64,000 bases of DNA from Prorocentrum cordatum (taxonomy: Eukaryota; Sar; Dinophyceae; Prorocentrales; Prorocentraceae). The stretch spans positions 427,322-491,321 of the forward strand of contig CAUYUJ010018471.1 of NCBI GenBank assembly GCA_963575745.1, written 5' to 3'. Position numbers and translations under genes: made by a program. Shown in pieces: positions 1 through 9,892 of this stretch (position 1 is the first letter of the stretch; every line of letters starts with the position of its first letter). Under the pieces are notes generated by a model. The model made no database searches and was not told the DNA's origin. It saw only the letters and a program-made list of their open reading frames with translations.

Positions 1-434
1 ATGCAACAATCCGACGCGAGGCCGTCGCGAAAAGAATCATACGCCCATTCCCCTAGCCCCGAAGTCCAACCACATCATGGTCAATCTGTTATCTGGTTAA
101 TCACGATGATTATGCCAAGATTGTCTAAGGGACTACTCCAACTAACTCAATTGCCATCGACTGATGCCCGAATGCCAACAAAGGCGAAGTTGCAATGAGA
201 GGCCTGCTAAGAGGATGTTGACTGGGCTGCTGTACAGAGATCTGTCGCATCGTGGCCTGCTTTTGGGGCTCTCGACCCCCCACCCCAGGCCAGGCTGTTC
301 ATCCCTGGTTGGTCCTTTTTGGCGGCCGCGGAGCCCAGACAAAACGCTCCTCTCCGTCAGGGTCCAGATCCGACCCGCCCGTTAAAATCCGGCCGCCCGA
401 CCCGCCCTCCCGTTAGAGTACGTCCGCCCGAACC

Positions 435-915
435 GCCCGTGAAGGTCGTCGTCATTGTCGTCGTTCTCATCGTCGTCGTCGTCGTCGTCGCCCTCGCCAT
501 CGTCGTCGTCGTCGTCGCCGTTATCGTCGTCGTCGTCGTGATCGTCGTCGTCGTCGTCGTGGTCGTCGCCGTCGTCGTTGCAAACCTCGGTGTCGTCGTC
601 GTCGTAGACGCCCTCGTCGTCGTCGTCGTCGTAGCTGTCGTCGTCGTCGTCGCCGTCGCCGACCTTGCGCGATCTCGTCGTCGTCGTCGCCCTCGTCCTC
701 CCTGTCACCCTCGTCGTTGTCGTCGTCGGCGTCGTCGTCGCCTTCGCCGTCGTCGCAGAGGCCCTCCTCGTCTTCGTCCTCGTCGCTGTCGTCGTCGTCG
801 CCGTCGCCGTCGCCATTGTCGTCCGCCTCGTCGTCGTCGTCGTCACCCTCGTCGTCGCTGTCGTCGTCCGCCTCGTCGTCGTCGTCGCCCTCGTTGTCGC
901 CGTCCTCGCGCGATC
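435..915. repeat. GTC/GCC trinucleotide array
   Basis: About 480 bp of GTC with CTC and GCC variants. It produces long Val/Ser/Arg or Asp/Thr frames that are artefacts. Confidence 0.95.
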
Positions 916-1560
916 TCCCTCTTCTCCTGCCCCCCCTCCTCCTTTTTCTTGGGGCATGCTGTGAGGGCGAGCGCTCGAGGCGTCAGTCAGCGGCCTCGCG
1001 GCCCGCACGCTCCCCCGACAGGCAGAACAGGCTGCACGGGAGAGACGGCCAAGGGCAGGGTGGCTCAGACACGCGGTGGCAACCAAGAGGAAGAGGAAGG
1101 GCCCACATCGCCCACCGGATCATACCCTCGCAACCTCCAGCCCTGAGCTGACTACCGTTGAAAATTGGAAGGACCCCTCACCCGTAGGGGGGGGGGACCT
1201 AGTAAGGAGGACACCTAACATTAGGGAAGGGGTTCTGTTCTGCAGACGTATCAGAAACAAACCACCCAAATCTATTATCCCTACTGCAAAGACGGGGACC
1301 TAAGTGAGGCCACGCCTTCACCCTTTTGATAGACTTAGAGGTTCGTTCATCCTTGGCGATGATACCCAACCCGGATAAATCCAACACCGCAGAAAATCAC
1401 AACGAGAGCCCGGGCCCCACTTGTCTGCGTCAATTCTCGAGCCAGATCGATCCGTGAGGGCCCCCGGGGCCAGAAACCTGACGAACACGCGCCCGTTGTG
1501 AGCAAAAACGCCCGCCAGGATCCGAGGGAACAACAACAAAACCCCTCTCCTGGGGACACC
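916..1560. other. No recognisable gene or repeat family
   Basis: Mixed-composition DNA. Frames are short and none matches a known family. Confidence 0.4.
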
Positions 1561-1565
1561 AAAAA

Positions 1566-1705
1566 GTACCCATACCGCTACTCCCCGGACGTCTCCTGGG
1601 GTGCGCCCTGACCATAATTTAGATTAGCGACTCCAGCGGTGGCGGCGAGGGCCTCCCCAGAGGCCCCAAAAGGGGAAAACGCGGCAAGGGTAGCGGTATG
1701 GGTAC
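1566..1705. repeat. 16-bp perfect inverted repeat, possible small inverted-repeat element
   Basis: GTACCCATACCGCTAC at 1566-1581 and its exact reverse complement at 1690-1705. Only one copy was seen in the window. Confidence 0.5.
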
Positions 1706-1889
1706 CTCCTCGTCCTCCGACATCCGACATCCTCCCCCTGCTTTCGCCGTTCTCGTCGCCACGGGAGGGACAAAGACCTGCTGTCCGCCACTCTCTCGGG
1801 CGACAGCTCGGCGACGCCCGCCTGCAGGTCCCACGGGCAGCCCCTGACGGCGGAGGGGGGGGCAGGGGAGGGTGGAGCATGCAAAAGGA

Positions 1890-1940
1890 TGGCAGAGGAG
1901 GAGGAGGAGGAGGAGGAGGAGGAGGAGGAGGAAGAGGAGG
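1890..1940. repeat. GGA microsatellite
   Basis: Uninterrupted GGA run. Confidence 0.95.
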
Positions 1941-2371
1941 AGCTGTTTCAAGCCGCTTCGGGCGGCCACTTCGTGGCTGACCGCCGCGGCTGAGCGTCAC
2001 TCGCGCGCGCGCGGCGGGTCGGCGCCCGACCCGCACTTCACGGGCGCCAGCACCATTCCTCCTCTAGCTGGCTCCCCGCAGGCGCGGGCGCGCGTGGCAG
2101 CGGCGGGGTGGCTCTTCCGGTTTGCTTCCCCTGGAAGCATCACTTGTGCTCACCGCGACCGTGGATGCGGCCTGGGCGCCCCCCGGCGTCTCCTCCTGTG
2201 TCCTCTGCCCTGCCGTCGGCAGGCGACCCCTAGTGCGCCCTCCTGCTGCCTGCCTGCTCCAGCCACCCCTGCAGCCAGTGGCGCCCGCTCTGGCGGGCGG
2301 CGTGGCGCGTCCGCCGCACGGCCCCCTCAGTTTCTCCGCCGCCAGTTCCGTCGTCGACGCGTCGCACTTCT

Positions 2372-3372
2372 CTGAAGGGGGCCCCAGGACACACAAATAA
2401 ATACACACAAATAAAAAGATGCCCCATATTTTCCCATATTTCCCAACCATCTTGTGGCGTTGGGTCCTCGTTTTGAAAAGACAGCGCCCCGCGTCCCACC
2501 TTCCTCCTTCATCTTCCTCCCCCCCTCCTCCCCGCCCCCCTTCCCAGCGCAGCGCTTCGTAGCCCCACAGGGAGCTCCACCGAAGGCCCCAGTGGGGGTG
2601 TCCGCATGCGGTTCCCCCACCCAGGGCAACGCTTCGTGGCCCCATAGGGAGCTCCACCGAAGGCCCAAGTGGGAGTGCCCGCATGCGCTTCCCCCACCCA
2701 GGGCAACGCTTCGTGGCCCCACAGGGAGCTCCACCGTAGGCACCAGTGGGGGTGCCCGCATGCGGTTCCCCCACCCAGGGCAGCGCTTCGTGGCCCCATA
2801 GGGAGCTCCACCGAAGGTCCCAGCGGGGGTGCCCGCATGCGGTTCCCCCACCCAGGGCAACGCTTCGTGGCCCCATAGGGAGCTCCACTGAAGGCCCAGT
2901 GGGGGTGCCCGCATGCGGTTCCCCCACCGACGGCAACGTTTCGTGGCCCCACAGGGAGCTCCACCGAAGGCCCCAGTGGGGGTGCCCGCATGCGGTTCCC
3001 CCACCGACGGCAACGTTTCGTGGCCCCACAGGGAGCTCCACCGTAGACCCCGGTGGGGGTGCCCGCATGCGGTTCCCCCACCCAGGGCAGCGCTTCGTGG
3101 CCCCATAGGGAGCTCCACCGAAGGCCCCAGTGGGGGTGCCCGCATGCGGCTCCCCACCACCACCACTGCGGCAGGCCCCTCACACAGTTCGCGGCCCCAT
3201 ATGGAGCTCCACCGAGGACGATATTCACAACTGCGGTACTCACAACTGCATATGGTTGGATCCGTCGCCTGGCTAATTTCTGGGTTTCTGTCTCCCCCCC
3301 ACACCTCCCATATTTTCCAATATTTTCTGGGGAATCGAGGATTAAGTGTGTCTGTGTGGTCTTTTCCTGCCG
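2372..3372 (+). mobile_element. Family A element split by a satellite-containing insertion
   Basis: The 5' half (2372-2444, GGGCCCCAGGACACACAAAT ...) and the 3' half (3278-3372, GTCTCCCC ... TGTGTCTGTGTG) of family A flank an insert of about 830 bp. The insert carries the 77-bp satellite. Confidence 0.75.
2554..3205. repeat. 77-bp satellite, about 8 copies
   Basis: Units contain GGAGCTCCACCGAAGGCCCC, then GTGGGGGTGCCCGCATGCGG and TTCCCCCACCCAGGGCAACG. Adjacent units are about 90 percent alike. The reverse complement resembles the array at 44.38-45.76 kb. Confidence 0.95.
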
Positions 3373-3589
3373 ATATTCGTGGCACCAGCGGTCGCAGCCC
3401 AGCAGCCTGCCCAGCTGGCGCGTGGATTGCACGCCGTGCTTGGTGACCGTCAGCGCCGTCGAGGGCGGGGGGCCTCTGCGCCCCTCGCCCTGCCACCTAC
3501 GGAGCAACGGCGCCGCCGTCGTGGAGCTCGCCGCCGCGCAGCAGCGACCGCGGATCCATCGTCTGCCTCTCGCCGGCTCCGCTTGAGGT

Positions 3590-4290
3590 TGCGCTTGGTG
3601 GTCGGCTTCGGGCCCGCGTCGTCTTCCGGCAGATCCCTCTTCCTCTTCAGTTCTCCTTCTCCTCGCACGCGCGCGCCTTGCCCCCCCCCGCAGCTCCTCG
3701 TCGTCGGGCGGCCTTCTGGCAAGGGCGTCTTTTGTCGTGGCCGCGACGCGCGCCCTGACCAGGCTGACCGCCGCTCTCGCCCACTCGCGGGCGCCCATGC
3801 GCGCGTCGTCTATCGCGCACAGACGCGCCCCAGCATCTGCATGCTCGTCGGCCGCCTTGTTCCCCGCCCAGATGCGTCTAGGCACGCCCTTCGCCTCTGC
3901 CCCCTGCTCGGTCATGTGGCTGTCCAGCTGGAACATCCCGATGGAACTCCCACCTCCTTCCCTCGCGCGGATGGCCTCTCCCATCTCCCGCCAAAGATCG
4001 CCGCTCAGACAGCCCGTGCCAGCGGTCTCCTCTCTCCGCGCGGCCCTTCCTGCGCAGGCGATTTCACCGCCAGCCCAAAAGTCGGCCGCTCCTTCTGTCG
4101 CCGCCAGGAAGCTCGGAAAGCCGAACGGCTGGGCTCTTTTATTGATCTGTCTAGGACCAGGGAGGCGCCCAAAGCAAGCAGCCGCGATGGAGCCATCGCG
4201 CGCGGGCGCAAGCAGCCTCAACCCCCGGCCGCAACTGCAGCAGCGCTCGTCGGCGCTGAACTCCCCTCCTGAGCCGCCCCCGCAACCTAC
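3590..4290 (-). pseudogene. RNase H-like C-terminal domain of a non-LTR element
   Basis: The minus frame contains LSGDLWREMGEAIRARE, then DSHMTEQGAEAKGVPRRIWA and GNKAADEHADAGARL. S-H-x-T ... W-x-G-N-x-x-A-D-x-x-A is the C-terminal half of RNase H in LINEs of this kind. It lies downstream of the RT piece at 6.2-7.3 kb in the same orientation, as expected if both come from one element split by repeat expansion at 4.3-5.8 kb. Confidence 0.65.
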
Positions 4291-4324
4291 TAGCGGTTCC
4301 CCCCCTAGACCTCTCAACCGCTAT

Positions 4325-4392
4325 CTTTGTTTTGTTTGTTTGTTTGTTTGTTTGTTTGTTGTTGTTTCTCTCTCTCTCTCTCTCTGTTTTTT

Positions 4393-4438
<46 letters not shown>

Positions 4439-4445
4439 CCTCCCT

Positions 4446-4478
<33 letters not shown>
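4325..4478. repeat. GTTT, CT and AT microsatellite tract
   Basis: Successive runs of GTTT (4325-4360), CT (4368-4440) and AT (4447-4476). Confidence 0.95.
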
Positions 4479-4479
<1 letters not shown>

Positions 4480-5240
4480 TCGCGCGCGCGCGCCAGCCGC
4501 CGACGCCCGGCGCTCGGCGTCGCACATGGGCGGCGCCGTCCAGGCCCAGGGGGCGCGCGGGCTCTCCTGGCGAGCCCCTCGGCCCCCCTCGCCAGCTCGC
4601 AGCCCTGGCGCGCCGCGCAGGTGCCCCAGATCCTGCGCGCGCCCCGGGGCCGCGCTCGCAGCAGGCCCCCTCGCCGCCGAGGGCGTCGAGATACCTCATC
4701 CTGGACGAGGCGCCCCGGCCTCGACGGCGCGCGCGGCCGTCGGGGGCGCGCCGCAGCTGCCGCGGTGCCCCATCACGTGCTGGCGCCTCCTCAGGCCTTT
4801 CAAATCTGCGCCCCCTTCCAGTCCAGCTCCGTCGCGGTCCGCAGCCGCCTGCGCCCGGGGCTGGTCTCTCACGTCGTCGAAGACGGCGCCGACGACCTCG
4901 GCGCAGTCCCCTCCCTAGCCCTCGGCGCCGAACTTCCAATGGTCGCCCCTCCTGTCGACCCAGGTGTCGGGCCCCCTGGGGCCCCCGCCCTAATCCCATA
5001 GCAGCAGGATAAGGCCAGCGAGGGGCCTTCTCCTCGCCCGCCAGTTCCCGCGCGCCACGATCTTCAGCTTGCGGAAGTATCGGAGCTTGGAGGGCGCGAG
5101 CGGAAGTGGCCCCAACTGGAAATTCGGTTCGCGCCGTGCTCGCGGGCGAGGCGAAGCTGCGCGAGTTCCTGCGCTTGCAGAGGCCACGCGCAGCGCAGAA
5201 GGTCGCCCGCCCCCGCCCCCCCACGGCCCGGCGCGGCCCC
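4480..5240. other. GC-rich stretch between LINE remnants, nothing recognised
   Basis: It lies between the RT and RNase H remnants and may be part of the same element, for example the region linking the two. No motif was recognised in six frames. Confidence 0.4.
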
Positions 5241-5645
5241 CGATGGTTGTCCCGCGGGCGGTCCCGACGGTTGTCCCGATGGTTGTCCCGATGGTTGTCC
5301 CGACGGGTGCCCGAGGGTTGTTCCGACGGGTGCCCCGACGGGCGCCCCGATGGTTGCCCCGATGGGTGTCCCGATGGGTGCCCTGATGGTCATTTCGATG
5401 GTTGCCCCGATGGTTGCCCCGATGGTTGTCCAGATGTCTGCCCCGATGGTTGCCCCGATGGTTGCCCCGATGTCTGCCCCGACGGATGTCCCGACGGATG
5501 TCCCGACGGCTGCCCCGATGGTTGCCCCGACGTCTGTCCCGATGGGTGCCCCAATGGTTGCCCCGATAGTTATCCCGATGTTTGTCCCGATTAGAGCCCC
5601 GATGGTTGCCCCGACGGGTGCCCCGACGGTTATCCCGACGGTTGG
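5241..5645. repeat. 12-bp minisatellite CCGATGGTTGCC, about 33 copies
   Basis: Degenerate tandem copies of CCGATGGTTGCC with GATGGGTGCCCC and GACGGTTGTCCC variants. The period is a multiple of three, so all frames stay open. It ends in a GATA-like stretch (5646-5785). Confidence 0.9.
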
Positions 5646-5799
5646 CCCGATAGAGAGGTCGATGGAAAGACCGAGTGATACATAGATAGAAAGGTAGACT
5701 GATTGATGCGTCGGCTCGATAGACAGAGATCTAGATACATTGATGGATAGATAGAAGCAGAAGCATGGAAGGATAGATATGCTAGTTAAAAAGAAGCCA

Positions 5800-6230
5800 G
5801 CGACAGTAGGTGGCATTTCTTTGCCCGCGTACTCTTTGGCGGCGGCAGGTGGGAGTCATCGCGCATCGACCGCCCCCCCCCCAAAAAAAAATCCCCCTTA
5901 TCACCCGTAGGGTGGCCCTATCGGCATCCTCGGCAGAGATTTCCTGACCTGCCCCCCGGGGTCGGGCCCCCTGGGCCAGACCTCGAACTACGTCTTCTGC
6001 CGCACCCTCGCCAGCAAGATGGGGGGGGGGGGGGCTCGCCTCCAGGGCTAGAGGCGCGGCGAGGCACCTGCCAGGCCGCTGCTTCCTCGGCGCCCGCGCG
6101 CGCCTCCTCCTCGCCTTTGCCCTCGCCAACGGGGGGCCCGCGCCACGTCGCGCCGCGCGTGCGCGATGCGACTGGCCCTTTGGCGAATGGTTCTGCGCAT
6201 CTGCTTCTGGCCGCGGCCTCCTCAGCATCG
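5800..6230. other. GC-rich DNA with homopolymer runs, no gene seen
   Basis: Contains C, A and G runs (5872-5890, 6020-6033). It may be the 3' part of the RT remnant. Confidence 0.4.
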
Positions 6231-6233
6231 CGC

Positions 6234-7266
6234 CTACGGCGGCGCGCCTCCCGCGCGCGCCACGCGTCTTCTTCTTCGCGCGCGCGCTGCTCCTGCAAGT
6301 CCCGCGCGCGCCCCCGTCGATGCCCAGGCCGCCTCGGCGACGGCTTGCGCGCGCAGGTCCTTCGCCCGCAGGGCCCTCATCACTGCTGGCGTGGTCTTGA
6401 AACTCGACGTGCAGATGACCGTCTTGCCCACGAGCCTGGGCACCGTCATTCGAGCCCAGCTCGCAACGATAGGGCGGCGTCACTCAGCTGCTTCTCGACA
6501 GTTTCGGCGCCGCCCACGATCCCGATGCTGATGTCGTCGAACCAGGCCCTTGGCATCGGCTTCGGCAGCGTCTTCGAGCTCTACATAGCGCGGTTAAGGA
6601 TCGCGTAGACCACCGTCTTGGCGAGGGCGCTAGGGCCCGTTGAGCCTGCCAGCAGCGACCTGTCGCACACATCGGGGTGCCCCCCTTTCCAGCGGAGCAT
6701 TCTCGTCGCCGAATGCTGCAGCAGCATAAATGAGAAGCAGCCTAGATAGCGAAGTCCAGTTGCAAGCTGTCCTAACACTTCTCGATGCCTGCCCGCAGGC
6801 TGCCGCGGAAGACCGCGAGCGCGACGCAACACTCGTCGGCGATCACTGCCGTCGTCGCCTCACGCAGGCAGCCGTTGCCAGAAACTGCCGCGTCCCATCC
6901 TCTCTCCTGCTCCCCTGCCCATCGCCTGACCTCTGGGCGGCGCAGAAGCTCCTTGCAGCGCGCCATCTTGGGCAAGAGTGCCAGCGCCCTGTCGCCCTTG
7001 GCGGGCTTCGGGATCAGCACTACCACCTCGCAAAGTAGCTGCCACGGCCCGGCGAGGTCACGTTCGCACGCGATTTATTTTAACAAAAAAAACTCGACGA
7101 TACTCTGGCGGCCTGCGGGCGGCAACCTGCGGATGTCCGAGCAGTTCAGCATGCCTACACCCTTGCCCTTGTCGGGCTCTCCTCCCAGCGCCTCGTCCAA
7201 GTCGTCGAGGGTCCACTCTATTGCCTCCTCTCTGCCCGCCTGCCTCCTCGGCCTCTGTAGTAGCAC
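6234..7266 (-). pseudogene. Non-LTR (LINE) reverse transcriptase fragment
   Basis: Minus-strand pieces in changing frames follow LINE RT order. These are LDEALGGEPDKGKGVGMLNC (about 7.2 kb), VVLIPKPAKGDRALALLPKM with DAAVSGNGCLREATT (7.0-6.8 kb), LLAGSTGPSALAKTVVYAIL (about 6.65 kb) and AWFDDISIGIVGG with the FDD active-site strand (about 6.54 kb). LTSP and LPKP-type motifs are known for RT fingers and palm. Frameshifts make it non-functional. Confidence 0.75.
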
Positions 7267-7902
7267 TGCGTGCTGCTCGTGCCGCAGCGTCCCGCTCCTC
7301 CAAACCTCAGTTAATGCCTTTTGCCTTCTCGTCTACGATGGCGGTGGGGCAGTCCTTTACCCCGTCGTCCGTGACCAGCTCCTCTTTTCTCCTCGTCGGC
7401 GGCTTCGCGATGCGGTGAACTCCCGCATCCTTGTCCGCCGTCGCTAGCTAGTTGGTCTTCTCCCTGAGGTCCCTTCTGATCGTTTCTTTTCCTCCTCCGC
7501 CTGCATCGCCATGCCTTCGGTGATATTTGTATCCACCCCGTCTAAGTTCGCAAGCCTCTGTTTTCAAATGTCCCAGTTCAGCGTCGCCGTGGCCTCCGCT
7601 CCGAGCTTCGGTAAGCCGTCGCATGCGAGGTGCCTCCCCACCGCTGCCAAGTGTGCCTGGTGCACCTGTGTGCGGTTGCGCCTCTTCAGCTTGGCCAGTG
7701 GCGTCAACGTGCTTTCGGCTCGGCTCCACCAGTCTGCTCGGTGGTCGGCACAGCGCTTTCTCCTCTCATGTCTCTTATCCCCCTTCCTTCGTCATGGTGA
7801 GCTGCCTGGGCCCGACCCCCCTACCGCAGCACACACCCACAAGCCACACCAGAGTTTTCACTATCTTGATCCCAGCAGCCCATCATCACATCGCTGCTAA
7901 CG

Positions 7903-8091
7903 TTATGTCGGGCGTGTCCCCCTACAGGGGCATTTTCCACGAAAAATAAACAATACCCCAAACATACCCCAGAATGGCCAACAAAAATGCTCCAAAAATA
8001 GTTCCCACACTATTTTGGGACTATTTTTGGATTATTTTGGGGGTATTTTTTTCGTCGAAAATCCCCCTGTAGAGGGACAGGCCCGACTTAA
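7903..8091. mobile_element. Family B inverted-repeat element (MITE) with 44-bp flanking repeats
   Basis: Terminal inverted repeats are of the TTAWGTCGGGCSTGTCCCCC type. The exact flanks are 44-bp direct repeats at 7859-7902 and 8092-8135 (41 of 44 alike). The interior carries AAATAGT ... ACTATTT palindromes. Confidence 0.9.
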
Positions 8092-8267
8092 CACTATCAT
8101 GATCCCAGAGGCCCATCATCACATCGCTGCTAACGGCGAACTCCAGCAGTCTATCCACCGCTCGGATCCTCGAGGGGTCGCTTGCCCCTGGTGCCGGGGC
8201 CCGAAGTGGGCCTCGAGAAGCCCCAAACTCTAGAAAAATCCAGTGTCGCGCGCGACGGCGAAATAAC

Positions 8268-8275
8268 GACGACGT

Positions 8276-8352
<77 letters not shown>

Positions 8353-8560
8353 GCGACAACGACGACGACGGCGGCGACGACAGCGACGACGGCGGAAACG
8401 ACGTCGACGACGAAGAAGACGACGATGCCGACGACCAGGACAGCGAGCAGGAGGCCGACGATGACGACGACGACCACGACGCCCAGGACGAATAGACGAC
8501 GCCCACGACGAGGGCGGCGACGGCCGTGGGCGTCGACGACGACGACGCCCAGGACGACCC
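8268..8560. repeat. GAC trinucleotide array
   Basis: Pure GAC from 8268 to 8340, then interrupted; explains the poly-Thr and poly-Val frames. Confidence 0.95.
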
Positions 8561-8749
8561 CCCCGCTGGGCCTCTCCGGGACGCCGGGCACGCCCGCGGG
8601 CCTCGCGCCCTCCGCGCCCCCCCCGGGCGCGGCGGCGACAGGGCCGCCGGCGCCCGCGGCGCCGTCGGCGCCGTCGCCGCCGGCGGCGCGCTCGGAGCGC
8701 GCCAGGGCGGCCCTCACGAGCGGCGAGCCAAAGACGCCCCTCGGCAGGG

Positions 8750-8932
8750 ACTCCTCCTCCCTCCTCCTCCCTTCTCCTTCTCCTCTCCTCCTCCTCTCCT
8801 CCTCCTCCTCCTCTCTCCTCCTCCTCCTCCTCCTCCTCCTCTCCTCCTCCTCCTCCTTCCTCCATCCTCCTCCTCCTCCTCCGCCTCCTCCTCCTCCTCC
8901 TCCTCCTCCTCCTCCTCCTCCTCCTCCTCCTG
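8750..8932. repeat. CTC/CCT array
   Basis: TCCTCC repeats ending at the I-element junction. Confidence 0.95.
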
Positions 8933-8935
8933 ATA

Positions 8936-9146
8936 GGCTCAGGACCCAGATCCCCTCGGGCCAAGAAGAAAGGTCACGGCGGGAGGTTTTGCCATATCTT
9001 CGGCCTCTGGAGGCCCCCGCCGGCCCTCGGGGCCGTCAAGAAACGATATGCAGGATGAAACACCGGTCCCGGGGAACGGGCCGAGGCCTCTGAGGGGCTC
9101 GGCGTTGGGGAGAAGGTCGTGACGCCGGGGGTCTGGGGAGAGGTCC
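8936..9146 (-). mobile_element. Family I element, minus strand, with CCT/GGA tail
   Basis: Reverse complement of the 17.9-kb copy. Its end TGATAGGCTCAGG abuts the CTC array 8750-8932. Confidence 0.85.
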
Positions 9147-9361
9147 AGGGCCGCGCTCTCGCGGCAGGAGCACGGAGCGGCACGAGCGCACAACCTTCCC
9201 TGGGCTCCGCGCGGACTCCTCGGACCGTCGTGCCTGGGGGCCCTGGCGGCGCCTCCGGCGTCGCCCCGGGGCGCGCTCCATCGCGCTAGGGAGGGGGAAG
9301 GGTCCAGCGCGGGTCCAAGAAATCCGCTCGGGCCCTCCAGAGTCTACGTTTATGCTAAGTG

Positions 9362-9479
9362 GAGGGGCCCCGGGACACACAAATAAGTACACACTAGTAA
9401 AAAGATGCCCCATATTTTCCCATATTTCCCATCTTTTCTTTGGAATCGACGATAAATTTTGTCTGTGTGTTTTTCCCTA
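9362..9479 (+). repeat. Family A dispersed repeat (short version)
   Basis: GGGGCCCCGGGACACACAAA start and TCGACGATAAATTTTGTCTG near the end. The central GTCTTCCCCCCAC segment is absent. Confidence 0.85.
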
Positions 9480-9795
9480 CTCTTCTTCTCCGAAGAGTGG
9501 ACTCCTCGGCGCGACTCCGCGGAGACGCGCGGCCACACGGCTGCGCTCCGTGCCGGGGCATGCCGGGGAGGACCGCCCCGCAGCCGCGGGGTCGCGGTCC
9601 AGGGGCACGGCACGCGAGGCCGCGGACAATGGGGGGCAAACAAACCTACCTCGCTTTCGACCACCCTCGCTTCCAAGAGATACCAAGCGATGCCAAACTA
9701 CTGCCTGTACTGGTCAGGCCGCTTGACGAGGAGGCGCGCGGTATGACTTGGTTTTGCCTGGAAGCAAAAGCGAGGTAGGTAGTTCACGCTCTGCG
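9440..9795. repeat. Segment duplicated at 14635-15005
   Basis: About 90 percent identical over 350 bp, same orientation: CTCCGAAGAGTGGACTCCTC, GAGATACCRAGCGATGCCAA, CGAGGAGGCGCGYGGTATGA. It starts inside family A in both. Confidence 0.9.
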
Positions 9796-9807
9796 ATAAG
9801 GATACGT

Positions 9808-9892
9808 TCTTCGCCCACGACGGCCAGGGGGCAGTTGAGCTTGTGGACGCGCAGCCAGCGGAAGGTGACGTTGATTCGCGGCTGCTGCCGGT
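9808..9892 (-). CDS. AlkB-like exon g (2-oxoglutarate-binding Arg), C-terminal part
   Basis: After the acceptor GACGCAG|ACC the frame reads NRQQPRINVTFRWLRVHK followed by LNCPLAVVG. R-x-N-x-T-x-R-W carries the cosubstrate-binding Arg and is normally close to the C-terminus. The frame stays open to a stop at about 9714. However, sequence below about 9795 is part of a duplicated non-coding segment (also at 14.6-15.0 kb), so the coding end may be a donor near 9808. Confidence 0.75.

Noticed and set aside
435-1146. Long Val-, Ser- and Asp-rich open frames
   Set aside because: They are translations of the GTC/GAC array in different frames, with no stops because of the repeat period.
2509-4317. 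602-codon minus-strand frame
   Set aside because: It fuses LINE RNase H remains with the 77-bp satellite (77 x 3 = 231, so frames rotate without stops); not one protein.
8182-9093. 303-codon Thr/Ser/Pro-rich frame
   Set aside because: Made of the GAC array, a GC-rich linker and the CTC array; no domain.
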